Assembly: GCA_028274465.1 (NCBI GenBank)
Contig: CM051458.1
Span: forward strand, 30,020,692-30,084,691
Reading direction: 5' to 3'
DNA length: 64,000 nucleotides
Source of the DNA: Plantago ovata
Taxonomy: Eukaryota; Streptophyta; Magnoliopsida; Lamiales; Plantaginaceae
Positions 1 to 13,100 of this stretch are shown here, piece by piece (position 1 is the first letter of the stretch; each line of letters opens with the position of its first letter). The notes beneath the pieces are model-generated. The model saw only the letters and a program-made list of their open reading frames with translations. It had not been told where the DNA came from and did no database searches. A program made the translations under genes and the position numbers.

Positions 1-1884
1 GAAGTCGAAGATATCTGCAATACTTTGATTATCTGCAAGACAATAAAAGTTAGTTTCCAGCTCCTTAAACCTCAACCTTGGTATCCACGGATGAACAACT
101 TATCGGAAAGAATGCTAGGATATTCTTTATGTGGCCAAGAAGATGGGGCGGCGTTTTCCTCCGGTGGGAGTGGCGTGCGCGCGACTTATAAGAGGTAGGG
201 GAGAACTTTTTATTTTCTCTAAGAAAACTGGTAGAAAGAATGATCTTGAATCAACTGTGTTCAACCATAAAATCAACCATATCAAAAGCTCTCTAATAGT
301 CTACTATATATAGTAGTCAATAGAAGCCTAAAGAATAATCAATTAGACTTCATAAAGGAATAAAAATCTAATTCTTATTGCACAAGGAAACCAATTCAAG
401 TCTAGATTCATTCCCAATCAAATTAGAACTCAATTAGGAAAATCTAACTTATCCCTTGACTTCTAATAGAGGAAGGAGTCGAACTCCTTCCCCTACTACT
501 ACTGCTTCGCGCGCGCGTCTAAGGGGGATAGGTGGGTCCCGATTTTGGGACCCACTTATAATTCTAAGGCAATTCAAACTCCAAGTAGATTTTGCCCATG
601 TGCATATATTAATTCTAAATTAACATATCCTTTCAAATCAAACCTCTATTATATTTCTAAAATATAATATTTAATTGTATTTACATAAAATTCAATTAAT
701 CAGCCAATTCAATTAATAATTCCAAATCATTAATTGAGCCACAAATTATTATAATTAATTCCAAATCAATTATAATTCATCAATCACAATTAATTCTAAA
801 TTAATTGCGATTACATCTTCAAGGATATTCGGATAAGCTGAATCACCACATAGTGTGACCCATAGGGCCTCATTGTATTAAGCAAGTCCTAGACTAGGCA
901 AAATGGAATTCCTAGACGGTTCCATTTGCAATATTAATACATGAGGACGTTAATTGAGAGGTTTCTCAAAGCAAACCCTTTCGTTGTGAAGTCTGTTGCG
1001 CTCGAATGCATCTAGGATTGATGAAGTGTCTATCCCAATAATACATCCACGGGCGTCTTCAGTGAGTTGCTTGGTGAATCCAATATCTATTATGACTATC
1101 ATAATAATATTGATACGCTGGCCAGCGGTTTTACCAATCACAACTATGAACGACTATGAGCAGTGCTCTCATGTGCAACACATGAGAGATGAATCCTTCA
1201 CAGAATCACTTATCATCCCCATTTGTATGTAGCCATAATCCTGGATCATGCCTTGGGTCAACTGCTTATTCAGAGCTGACATCGACGGGTCCACCAAGGA
1301 TATGGGGCAACAAATATGATGATAAAGTCCTGTAAGTCCAAAGGCCGACTGGCATCACTTCGACAACTTTCCGGTTCTCATAGACACTTCGGTGTAGAGT
1401 ATACATCGATGAGAGTTTCCGGTGGGTACTTCCATTGTTCGGTAATCACCCTTCAAACAACTATGCGGAGTTATGGGAACGTTTCTTGATTGTCCAACAA
1501 TCCGTTCCGTGGTCGTGGGATCGGCTCACACTTGCTCTAACAAGTATAACCTCCACGCATACTAGTCTCAGTTGGTTCATTCAGACCCCTACATCCGAGA
1601 TGAACCTCGACTAGGGAGAGTTTGGGATAGATGATAACTCACATAGCTCCCACTATCTGTGTGATCGGTCATCTATCCGAGGGGACATGTTTAATATCAA
1701 TACAGACAGGAATAGAGATATGACATGCTGTATGCCTGGTGTAGTATAAATATGAAAGTGATACTCAATAGTCAAACAACAAACATATATTATATTACGT
1801 TGACCTGTGTAATAGTACATATATGCCCTTAATAAGGGCTGCATGCCCTTAATATAGACTGTCTCTAGGACATATACACTATCA
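1..1884 (-). mobile_element. Angela-type Copia LTR, cut by the window edge
   Basis: This stretch matches 22021-23919 in the same orientation and, with more differences, 42960-44821. Its right end is CACTATCA, the reverse complement of the family's LTR start TGATAGTG. By comparison with the copy starting at 21810, about 210 bp are missing beyond the window edge. No polypurine tract follows position 1884 (the other minus copies continue ATCTCCCACTTGG), so this is a solo LTR or a broken element. The next bases, CATCC, would be one half of a target duplication if it is a solo LTR; the other half lies outside the window. Confidence 0.85.
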
Positions 1885-2172
1885 CATCCATGCTAACTAA
1901 CCCAAAACCCCAAGTAAGAAAACACAATCACCATGTATCAACAACTTAAACATATATAGGACATATCTACAACATTCACAATTATGCACATGATTTACGG
2001 TTACAAAAGAACACAATTTCAATCTCATTTAAGCTACAACAGAATCTATCTATCTAAGGTTCATACAAATTACAACATGACAAGGAATTGGATACAAGCA
2101 CATAGACCCAGGTAACAACACTCAAATTGTATTCGTCCAAATTTTAAAAGCACCAGTTCAGTAGATTTCTCA

Positions 2173-2420
2173 CCTGAAAAGTTACAAACTGTTATCGGCC
2201 GATGAGGAGATGTTGAAGCCTCTTGAGCATGCACAACCAACAATAAAACACAGTACAGTGAGAGTGGGCCGATTGAAATTGAAATTGTAATCGATTTCCA
2301 TAATCGCCAGGAATTGGAGCACAACGAGTAAGCTCACCGGCGGAATGAAAGCGCTGTGAGGAACCCTAGACCTGGTCTGCGTGTTTAATTGTGTTTGTGA
2401 AAAAGAGATAAAATCCATAT
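2173..2420 (-). other. Possible 5' exon of an unidentified minus-strand gene
   Basis: On the minus strand this segment is less AT-rich than its surroundings, begins with a leader-like stretch containing CTAGGGTTCC, and ends in a good donor-type site (TTTTCAG followed by GTGAGAAAT). Two short frames cross it: one with an ATG (78 codons) stops before the donor, the other runs through the donor without an ATG. No family is recognisable. If it is a gene, its body would run toward position 1 and is interrupted or displaced by the LTR ending at 1884. Alternatives are a non-coding transcript or chance. Confidence 0.2.
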
Positions 2421-2573
2421 CACATTTTGGGGGGAAAGGGCTTGTGAATTAAAGTAATATAATAAGCCGGTTGATTTATCCAATTGATTGACCTACCAAT
2501 CAATTTTAATCCGTTGATCTTGCTTATCCAATTTCAATCTGGTGCGTACATGTGTCATTAGTTAATTAAAAGA

Positions 2574-2768
2574 TGTAGAGTTCGAATCCTGTTGGCGTGA
2601 TTTTTCTCCATTATTTTTATTATTATTTTTATTGAAGGTGTTTGGTTCGAATCTTGTTGGCGTGATTTTTATTTATTATTTGTATCATTATTTTAGTTGA
2701 AGGTGTTGGGTTCGAATCTTATTGACGTAATTTTTTTCTTTTTTATTTATTCTCTTCTTAATTTTTTA
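2574..2768. repeat. Three-copy 65-bp tandem repeat with B-box-like core
   Basis: The core GTTCGAATC(C/T)..TTG(G/A)CGT recurs with TTCGAATC at 2581, 2646 and 2711, a period of exactly 65 bp. The core resembles a pol III B box (GGTTCGAATCC), as in tRNA-derived SINEs, but no A box or poly-A tail is clear. Spacers are T-rich and diverged. Confidence 0.65.
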
Positions 2769-3837
2769 TTTTTTAACATAAAGTTGTATGACGTATTATA
2801 CTTAATTTTAAAAATAACCATGATATGTTCTTATAAAAAAGACATACTTCCTTCGTCCAATAATAAATGTAACACTTGATTTTGTTGACTTTTTCGATGG
2901 TCATTTTAACTTAATATTATTCTTAAACCTTACGATAAAAATAACTAAAAACATCATATTATGAAACTAGAATGTTTATATGAAGCACTTGACAATATAT
3001 TCAACTGATGAAGAATAACAATTAACATGTGGAAAAAATGCATTGCAGATTTTGAAGTTGAATGTTTCCAAAGTGTAGAGATGTATCTGATGGTTATTAA
3101 CTCATTGGAAGAATACTTTTCGTATGTCTAATATAGTTCAATTCAAAACTATTAATTGCATAACTACAAAAACTATATATATTTATAGCACACCATTTAT
3201 ATTAAGTTTAATTACTCAATTAGTTATTTTTTTATTACGTTTGAAGTCATTATGTGAAGATGATATATTCACTCCATTTATTTCAATACATTATTTAATA
3301 AAACAATAATGTTTTATAAGATTACGCTTCACACGCGGTTCCTAGTAATTACTGAGTGAAGGCTATGATGGATAAACCAAGTCTAATTTCGAGGGCAATA
3401 ATGGAATCCAAATTAATGCATACATTTCCTACTCACATTTCCTCCCCCCAATTACAAATAGGAAATGTTCCCCAATTTCCTTCACAAAATTCACTCATTT
3501 CCATTTCCGGTGTTTTGATATGGGGTACTGGTCTGACCGGAAACCAAGTTTTTGAATTTCCATTTCCTAGTGAACCAATCAAGGAAAGTCTCAATTTTGC
3601 ACAAAACATTTCCATTTCCTATAGAACCAAACGAGCTCTTATGGTGTATATGGTGTATGCTCCTTACATATTAATAATGAAATTTTTACCTTTTAAAAAT
3701 AAATAAATTATACGAATCAGAACCAATCCACAAATGGCCTTAATGGGTCGGGTCGGTCTGTAATGAATTTATACATCCTGATATGATATGCCAACGTGCA
3801 CGGTGCTGCACCCACACTCCGTCCGTCCGTTCTTCTT

Positions 3838-4142
3838 CATTCATTCATAGGCAGGCAGGCGGCTACTTAGAAGAACCCACCCAATTTCCAGGTTTGTTTT
3901 GAAGGTATAATTGATTTAAATAAATAAATAAATTCGTTTCCAGTTTCCAATTCATATCAAAACCCTTTCTGTTGCCGTTTTGAGATCGGATTTTAGTTAC
4001 ATCGACGAAATCCACCACTCTTTTATCTCCGCCGGTAGGATCAGAATTTTTCATCAACGATGATTGGAAATTCAAGTACCACAATTTATTATTTTAGGTT
4101 AAAAAAAAAAAAAAACTAACGAATTTTCTCTGTTCGGTCAGA
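3838..4142 (+). promoter_or_regulatory. Proximal 5' flank / 5' UTR of the myotubularin gene
   Basis: This is the sequence directly upstream of the myotubularin ATG, partly TC-rich, with a poly-A tract at 4100-4115. The start site cannot be fixed from sequence. A possible leader intron donor (CCAG before GTTTGTTTTG, near 3892) is present but unproven. No confident TATA box was assigned. Confidence 0.35.
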
Positions 4143-7100
4143 ATGGCTACGCCGAGAAATCGGTCGGGTCGAACCACGCCGACGATACGCGAGTCGCACG
4201 AGTCCGAGAGAATTGAGGCCACCAGTAGCTGGGATGCCATTGAGTGGACCAAAGTTGATGTCCGTAACTTACTGTTTTTACTAGGGTTTCAATTTTGTTC
4301 TTCTCTCCGAAGATTATTATTATTATTATTTTGTTTTTCATGATTGCAGCCTGTTTCTAGAATTGTTCCGCAAGGATTACAGCGGTTTTTGCTTGATGCT
4401 GAGACTGTTATAGTTGAGGTACGTGGAATCGATAAGGACCTGTTACATTTTTATGTTTTTCTCCAGTCTTTTTGGACTGAATTTAGTACTATATTTTAGA
4501 TTTTCTTTGTGTATATGGTGATTTTCTAGTGTGAAACGATTCTTTTTGTAATCACTTTTCGGGTTTTGAAATGGATGCTTTAGTTCTTCATGGACTCTTA
4601 TAATTATTTTGTGCAGCTCATTTGTAAAATTTAGGTTGTGACTGATCAATTGTTTGAATTAGCGAAGACAGGCAATTAAAGTTGATGGTTAACTGTTTTG
4701 TAGTTACGTGGGAGACCTTACGTGGATTTTGGGGTGCAGTTTTTGAATTTATAAATGCCTATTTCATTTGGGTTATATAACTCTCATTTGTGAAAAGTTA
4801 GGTGGTCGCTTGATCATATGCATCAACTAGAGAAGAGGGAAATGTATTACCGTTATAGTGAGAAATATTGTTAAAGATGTTATAACCATTTCCTAGTTGC
4901 ATGGGAGACTTTTTATGGGCTTTTGTGATTCAGTTTTGGTATTTATAAATGCCTACTGCATTTGAATTATATAACAGTAACTTGTATTTAATGCTCCGTG
5001 GTAGTCTCTAAATTCTATTGTTTGCGATTTAGTTTTGATATTCCTTGATGGCTTTCTGCAACTATGTAGTCAAGCTCATTTGACTATGTATCTTGATCAT
5101 CCATGTGTTTGATGTGGTAAGATTTAGATTTAATTTGTTATCTAGGACTATGTTGTTGAGGATGGAGTGGTGGCTATAGATGCGGTGAGAATAATTTCAC
5201 ATCGCTGAAAGGGACATTCTTTCCGCCCTATAAGAACATTGTGCGCTTCCTTTTGAATCTCGAACAATAAATTGATCATATGGGATTTCTTGCTTCCATG
5301 AGCACTCTAATCCGAATTCTTGATTGAATGAAATAAATTATATTGAAAATGTGTGCTTTCTAAGCTAAGCAATATGCCTGATTGCCAGTTTTAGATAATA
5401 ATAACAGGGATGAGATAAGCTGAGCGGATCATTTTACCATTCAAAACCATAGCTATATAATTTTGCTATGTGAGAGAATGAGAAAGCACTAAATATGAAT
5501 AAACATGGTAGGGGTATCTGACATAAGTCATAATTGTTGTATGTGAAGTGTGATATCATAATTGTTGTGCATGATGGATGGAGTAAAAAGATGGAGGAAA
5601 GAAATGCACATGAGGGTGGCAAAATATGTGTCATCTCAGTGAAATATATATCTGCAGGATATATAGTTCATGCAAAGATTGGTGGGCTTATTGCCCCCGA
5701 CCCCTAATTATGTCATTTTATTACTAGTAGAACCAACCTTAAAAAACCGTTATATTGGGTGAGAAAATTTCACCCAAGATTAGTATCACTGTTCTGAAAT
5801 TCGAACTATCTATAACTTGAGTATCTTTGATAGCCCTTTCCGCAGTAAGTTGTTCATATTTTGAATCACTTATAACCTCCCGACTGCTAATGATTCTCAC
5901 CAACAGTTTCGTCTGATATAGCAACTGCCTAGTTCTTGTTCAACTTTTTAGATGCCATATTGACCACTAGATATTCTTGTCTTCACGTATTCAGATTATA
6001 GAAATAAGTGTGTTGATATAGCATCAAATTTCATGCGATTATACACTGTTCAAGCTTATATAAAATGAGAAAGTCGTGCTTAAGGAGAGTAGATTGGAAC
6101 AGTCATGAATGTGGATTTAAGCCTTTATGTGTCATGTAAAATTTATAATAGTATGGAAGTTAAATAGCCCATCACTCTGGTTGGAGCAGATTCTTTATTC
6201 CCCCCTACCCCCACCCCCCTCTTTTTCTGGTCGGGTTTCGGGGTTTTTAAGCAGTTGGTTGGTGGTGTAGGCACAAAGTCTGTTATTACGTATTACCATT
6301 ATGTCCACGGTCTAGAGTAGCTCTGCAGTCTTGTCTTTCCTACTGTAAACATGATATAAAAGTGTCTTATTCCTTTTATATGGTGCTTATGCACATCCTA
6401 GAGTAACTGTAAATTTGAAGCAGTGACTACATAAACAAAGGTGTCATGTTTAACTACTGGTTTAGTTTTATGGTTTTGGAGTTTTTATGAGTTCTCAGTC
6501 TTTTGCTGCCTATGCGTGTGTAGATACAGTTTCCTCCCTTTTTTGAAATCTTCCCGCTTTTGGCATCTTAATATGGATTTTCGTTAAGTAAAGCTGACAT
6601 GTAAGAATTCTTTTAGGGATGTGGCGTCGTTCTTGTAAATACTGATGAGGCGGGAACACTGTTCGTGACAAATTATCGTCTTCTTTTCCTGGTAAGCAGA
6701 AAATCATGAAATCATGCATGTCCCTTTTGTTAATTTGGGGTACCTGTACTGGACTCACAGAGTCATTGAATGTTTATTGTTACAAAGTAGTATTATATTC
6801 TTGGTCCCTTTCAGATCTGGTGTATAATAAAAACAAATCAGAGGTTGGAATACTTCCTATTTCTGTGTTGTTCAGTGAATAGATCTAGGGAGAATTTCAT
6901 TCAGACCCCTTCCTAGATTCGTTTATTACATATTTTTCCTCCTTAGATTAATAATTACATTTTGTTCCCTGTTAGATTATATCAATTACATATCACCCCA
7001 CGCTCTTGACTTTCCACGAATTAAGTCTCCTTCCAATATTTGGTTCTGTCAACAGCCAAACAACCTCAATTTATATTCTTTTTTTTTTTTTTTTTAAGAA

Positions 7101-10100
7101 ATTAATTTTTTTTCTTCTTCTAGCTGCTACCGTATTCCGGTGAATCCGGTACTTAGGAAGATGAAGAAGAACAAAAATAAAAGTTTGTAAAAAAACAAGG
7201 AAAAAATAATTTGTAAAACTAAGGGCATGTTTGTTTTGCCAAAATTGAAGAGAAGGGAATAAGCTGGCCAACGTTTGATATGTAAAATGGGGTTATATGT
7301 AATTCTTGGACTAAGGAGAGAATATTTGTGATTAGATGTCCCTGCAAGGGAGGTAGATGTAATATTCTCCCATAGATCTATGATCATGGTTTAGACTTGT
7401 AAGGTATTAAAATATCGGCAATTAAGACAAACTGTGTCTATTTCAGATACTGAAAATGAGAAAGCCCTCAATCTATTCCGTTTATGTTGAATTTCAATTA
7501 GTAAATTATTAATGAACTGCAGAAATATTGAACGAATCCACATTAGCTAAATTCAGGAAGCATGATTTTCATTGATTAGAAAAGCTTGTGATTTCAACAT
7601 TGTTTTTTTTTTTCCCGTTGTGCTTATGTTTTTTTCCCCTTAAAAACGCCAGCCTCAATTAGTGTTGTGAAAAGGGATTAGAATTTAGACTAGGATAAAG
7701 GAGAAGGTCGATCAAATCCAAGCTCATCCACTTGGTATTGGAAGCAAATATCTATCATGGCAAGTAACCTTGTGTAGCGAAAGGATACAGGATAGAATAC
7801 CTGAACATCAATGTTAAATATTTTTCAGTGGTAAGTTGTATACCTTTTTGATAAATATGTATTACTGAAAAGAACAAATGAAATCCCAAACTCGCTTTGA
7901 GCAAATGTCTAAGAATCTTGCTTCAAGAACTCCTGATAATCTGACTCAACCATTGAGGAGTAACAATGAAATACGAATTCCCTTTTACAATTCAATTGTA
8001 CTACCATAAGAAGCATGATTTTCTTTTTCGATCAATACTAAAATATTTTGTTCCTAAGTACAAATTTTTTCATTCTCCAACACAATTATTTTTTGAAGCA
8101 ATCAGAAGAATTTATCAAGATGTTTACCCTCGAGGATAAGCTAAGTGACTCAGTTACACTAGACAATGGATTTTTAGCTACAACGTTAAACCAACATAAT
8201 AATGTCTGAAAAAGAAAAAGAACCCTTTATCTTTCCCTCTGTCCTGGAAGCATCTATTGTTCCTTCCACAAGCAACATATTGATGCAATTAGGACTAATT
8301 ACCCAAAGGAGTTTGACATCCTTATTTCTCAGTTTTCTTGTCCATCTGCAAGGGACATCTACATGTCTAGGTCAAAGTTCTGACCAGTATCTCATCTAAT
8401 AAGGAGTGAACAAAGTTGCAATGTAAGAATAGATTGTTGACTGTTCTTCATTTGCCTTACATATAGCATCCGTTGAAAATAAATAGGCCATCCTTACACA
8501 AATAATTAACAGGAGTGTTTCCCAATTCAGTCCACAATAAAAATGCTCTAGTAGGAAAATAACCTTGGCTGGGACTCAATAATGAGTTAAAAGAAAGACT
8601 CTATGCGAAAATTGCACTGTCATCAACCATCCACTCTTATTAGTTCTTAATTTGAATTCGTGATTCATATAAGGAACTTATTAGAGCTTCAAACTCTTCC
8701 AACTCCCAGTCTAACGTTTCCTTTCAAGAAGAACAATAAGAAAGAAGCAGCAAGAGTTTGGAGAGCAAAACAATTCAATTTTTAATATCAGTATATTGTT
8801 CAATTGTCTTTTACTTCCTCTCTCCCGGTTTAACACTTTGCTTTGTTCAACTTTGTAAGGGTCTGTTTGGCCTCAAATTAATTTCAAATCATACAAGAAA
8901 AAAAATTAAATAGACACTCATCATCGTGAGATAAGTTCCTAAAACCTACACTTCTCCAACACATACCTTGACTTAATATGCTCAACGATTGACTCTAACT
9001 TATCTTCCAATTTTTTAATCTATTCTTTAACTGCTGACACTGAGTTTTGGACTTTAGTGCTCAACTCTTCCCCTTTGGTGCGTTGAATATCAGAGTTTTA
9101 TAATTTAACAAATTACCGATCTAAACTTTCGACCTTAAATGTGAGTTCACAAATTAATGTTTCATTCTCACCTTTTATTCTATTTATTCGGTTCATAACT
9201 AAGATTGATAGTTCCTTACTTCTTTCAAAGCAAACATAAACTGTTTATGGCGGAACATTCACGAGTCTCAGTCTAGTAATTGCTTTTGAAATTTACTTTT
9301 CTTTTGTAGAGTGATGGATCGAGAAGCATTATAGGACTTGGCACTATACCATTGACGACGATTGAAAAGTTCAGCAAATTTGTAAGTTTCGTATCCTGAG
9401 TTATTTTGTTTCTGAGTTGTGTTGTAGAGGCAGCTGAAGTGTTTCAAGCTCTTTCTATTCTCTATGTTGAGGGTGTCCACCATCCCGTCTCTGTATTATA
9501 TACTTACTACTTAGATTATATAATGGCTTCTAACTTCTAAGGAACAGCAAATAACAAATTTAGTGTTTAGTATGGGTCTGTGAAGTAATCTCCAGTACAT
9601 TGTTACAGGCCTTCTATTAATACTTACATCTAGAATATGTTTTGTACGTAAGTATTAATGTGTGTTACTTCTTTCAAGTATTTCGGCTATTTTTTCCTGC
9701 CACGATTATTAAGTAATTCCAACTCATTTAAAAGCCCTCATTTGTAATGAGGACTAATATTAGATAGATGTTACTTTGGAGGAGCAAGATTGACCATGTT
9801 GCTTAAAAGGACCAAAATTCAGACTCACGTTACTCTGTATTTTGACCAAAATTGAAGTTTTCTTCATTTCTGAATGTTACAAGATCTTGCTTTACTAAGA
9901 TTGTGAAAACCTAAACTTTCTCATATCCGTCCTCTGCCTAAACTTATGGCATGGTACAATCAGTTCAGGTGCTCCATTTTTGTAGTATACTGCATCTTCT
10001 TGGCTGAGTCTTCCATTATCATTTTGTAAAATCATGCTGCAATGCTTTTTTGTAATACTGTTTTACTGCTTAAGGTTGCAAAGCTTCCACCTGGCCCCAG

Positions 10101-13100
10101 GCAAGTTGACAAGGCCCCATCGCAACGATTACTTCAGGTCATTGGTAGGCTCAAGCACCGTATAGCCTGTAATTCTGTTTCTTTACAGACATTTCAGGAA
10201 TAGTTGCAATTAACTTAATTCAACACATTTATCTGCAGGCAAAGACATGAGAATAATTGTCTTTGGCTTTCGACCCCGGACAAAACAGGTAAGTTGTCTT
10301 AAGTATGGAATTACGCTGCTTTAAGTTTTCTGACTATTGCTCCTGCTTATTGCAACTCATATTCTTTGGAATGGTGGTTTCTTGTTAGGGCTGAACATAC
10401 TGTTCTTTTGTGGGGATGGCGGTGGAGAGGGGGGGGGGGGCGAAAAAATAGTCTCATCATAGTTAATGCTTCTATTTGTTAAAGTTCACAAATGCTGCTG
10501 CTTCATCTGTGTCTACACACGAGTTCCGTATGTATATGATGGTTAGCTGTTAAGAACCTTGATTTTTAAGGAGCTATTATTTCCTATTTTCCTTTTTACC
10601 CTATTGTAACAGTTGAATGCTATTTGATTCAATGTCTATCTTCTGGTTTATTTGTTGGTGTGTTGCACTAGGCTGAGAATTTACATCTTCAATATGAAAG
10701 AGTTAAATCCCATAGTTGTTACTTATCCATTGTTAAGTCAGCAAGCTATTCAAAGTCATTGTGCTTTAGATGAAATAAGTATCCATGTTAAGCTTATGCT
10801 TTAATGAATCTGAAGGACTATGTTAAGTGACGTTAATCTGTTTTTTTGAAAATGGTATTGCAGAGACGTGCTGTATATGATGCATTAGTAAGGTGCACGA
10901 GGCCTGCTAGATTATGGGATATGTATGCTTTCGCCTCTGGGACTTCTAGATGCAGCGGAACAAATCCTAAGGTGCGTTTACTGAATGAGTACTTCCGGCT
11001 TCTCGGACAAGGTTCACGGCAGGCGTCAGCTAGAACTATTGAGGATTGCTCATTCACAGTTTCCAATGAATGGTGGAGAATAAGTAATATAAATTATACT
11101 TATACGATGTGCCCAACCTATCCCTTTGCGTTGCTTGTTCCAAACTCTATCAGGTTAGTTGGTTGTTGGATTGGGTTTGACCTTTGAACTTATGTTTTAT
11201 GCTGGTGATCCAACACTATTGACTGCTACTACAGTGATGAGGAAATACGACAGGCATGCTCATTTCGTGCGCGCTGTAGATTGCCTGTAATTTCATGGTG
11301 TCATCCAGGTCCATAGCTGAGCTTATTTCAGTTGATGAATTTTATGGTTTTATGATATCATCTTCAAGTAGATCATATTTGTGATCTGTAGGAAATGGAG
11401 CTGTACTTGCTCGTTCTTCACAACCCTTGGTTGGCCTCATGATGAATATGAGAAGGTAGTTTGGATCTGAACCTTGCTGTTGTTGGTCATTACATATTCT
11501 ACGATGTTGCCTGGCTCAAATTTGATCTATGATTGTGGTTATAAATAATGGACAATTTGCAAGTTACGTTATAATTTTTGCTAATCTGCAATGGTGTCCA
11601 TGCCCCTGTTTGCAGCAACGCTGATGAGAAACTTGTTGCTGGGCTCTTGACTCGGCTTGTTGGACCTAAAGAAAGTAGAAGGTTGAATTTTGTACATTTA
11701 ACCCTTAAATATTTATACTCTTTTATGGTTCTGTCATCATTTGTGTCTGTCCATGTTGTGTCAACTATCAAGATAGCAAAATAATAGATAACATGGAGAC
11801 ATTAACTTGGCATGGAGTAATCCTTTTGTGATGTCTTATTAGTTAGTGGGTAATTTCATTTAGGAAGCTCTATATTGCTGATGCAAGACCTCGAAAAAAT
11901 GCTTTAGCAAATGGCGCTATGGGAGGTGGATCAGAGTCATCCGCCAATTATTTTCAATCTGAGGTCTGTATAAGGACTGATCTATAAAGTTTTGCCCCAT
12001 TGCCATGTCTATTTTTGCCTTGATTCTCTTTTGTATTTTACATCTGCTCTGTCCCACCTTTCAGATAGTCTTCTTTGGAATCGACAACATACATGCTATG
12101 AGGGAGAGCCTTGTTCGGCTTAGAGACTATGTAGATACTCATGGTGCCAATTCATCTGATGGGATGTCATCGTTTTTGGTATGCTATTCATTTCATATGA
12201 AACTCTCGTTTGTTGCCATGACACATGCATTTTCTGTAGTTGTACATTTCCTCTTGAGTTTTCTGATTCTTCCCATCCATTTCTCATGAGTTTTATTTTT
12301 TATTTTTTATTATTAATGTCTTGTTGAAAAATCTCATATCATACTTTTAAAGAAGAATATCTTCTACTTCTGTGGTTCAACCCTGCTCCTTTTATTTTTT
12401 TATCTTTTTTTTTTTTTTTTTAAACTACCTTCGTAATTTCAGTATATATTGGGCTTTAACTAATAGGTGCTAGAATTCACCCCTTTAACCTTTCATTTCG
12501 AGCCAGACAGTGCTTGATTGTAGATATAGCATGAAAAGTCATGAAGTTTGAAATAGCACAATGCGCACATGCTAATGGATAGTATATGCATTGATTAGTA
12601 GGTATCTTTGTGTGATTTACTTATGTTCTAAGTGCCTAGCACTTCTATATTTACCCTTCTGTATTGTTGAGAAGAAACATGAATAAGAAAGACAAAATGT
12701 AGACCTTAACATCTCTCCTTATATTTTGTAAAATATACATAATGTAATGTTTCTTGGTATATATTGATGAATACAAAACATAAGGAAAGAATGGGAAACG
12801 GAAAAGAAATAGAGAAAATTTTCAATTTTGTTGAAAGAGATGGTTTTAATGGTGAGATAACATAAACTAATTCGATGCTAAGATGGGTTAAAGGGCTTTG
12901 AGAGCTGGATGGGAATTAAAATCTCAATGGAGGTGGATGATCTTTTGTTTGCTTATCCTGTTCCTACCATAATTGTTACAGATGGGGTGGACCTTTACTT
13001 GTGCACCTTTTATAATGTCTGGAATAATGTTAAGAGTTAAATTTTGTATGTCATGCATCTCAGCTGTATAGTCTATCATTACATTTACTTTTATTGATAG

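Larger units (their letters stand above)
1885..3837. other. Intergenic region upstream of the myotubularin gene
   Basis: AT-rich DNA with no convincing coding gene. It holds a possible minus-strand 5' exon (about 2173-2420), a three-copy 65-bp repeat (2574-2768), and at 3356-3645 a T/C-rich stretch ending in ATAGAACCAAACGAGC, which resembles the terminal sequence of plant hAT-type MITEs; a matching left terminus was not found. The open frame at 3356-3706 lies over that MITE-like sequence and is not a believable protein. Confidence 0.5.

Noticed and set aside
3356..3706. 116-codon open frame upstream of the myotubularin gene
   Set aside because: It overlies a T/C-rich MITE-like sequence, has no recognisable domain, and the opposite strand is open as well.
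11578..11784. Open frame reading through intron sequence after exon 10 of the myotubularin gene
   Set aside because: Exon 10 ends at a good donor at 11681 and the conserved protein continues at 11864; the longer frame is intron read-through.
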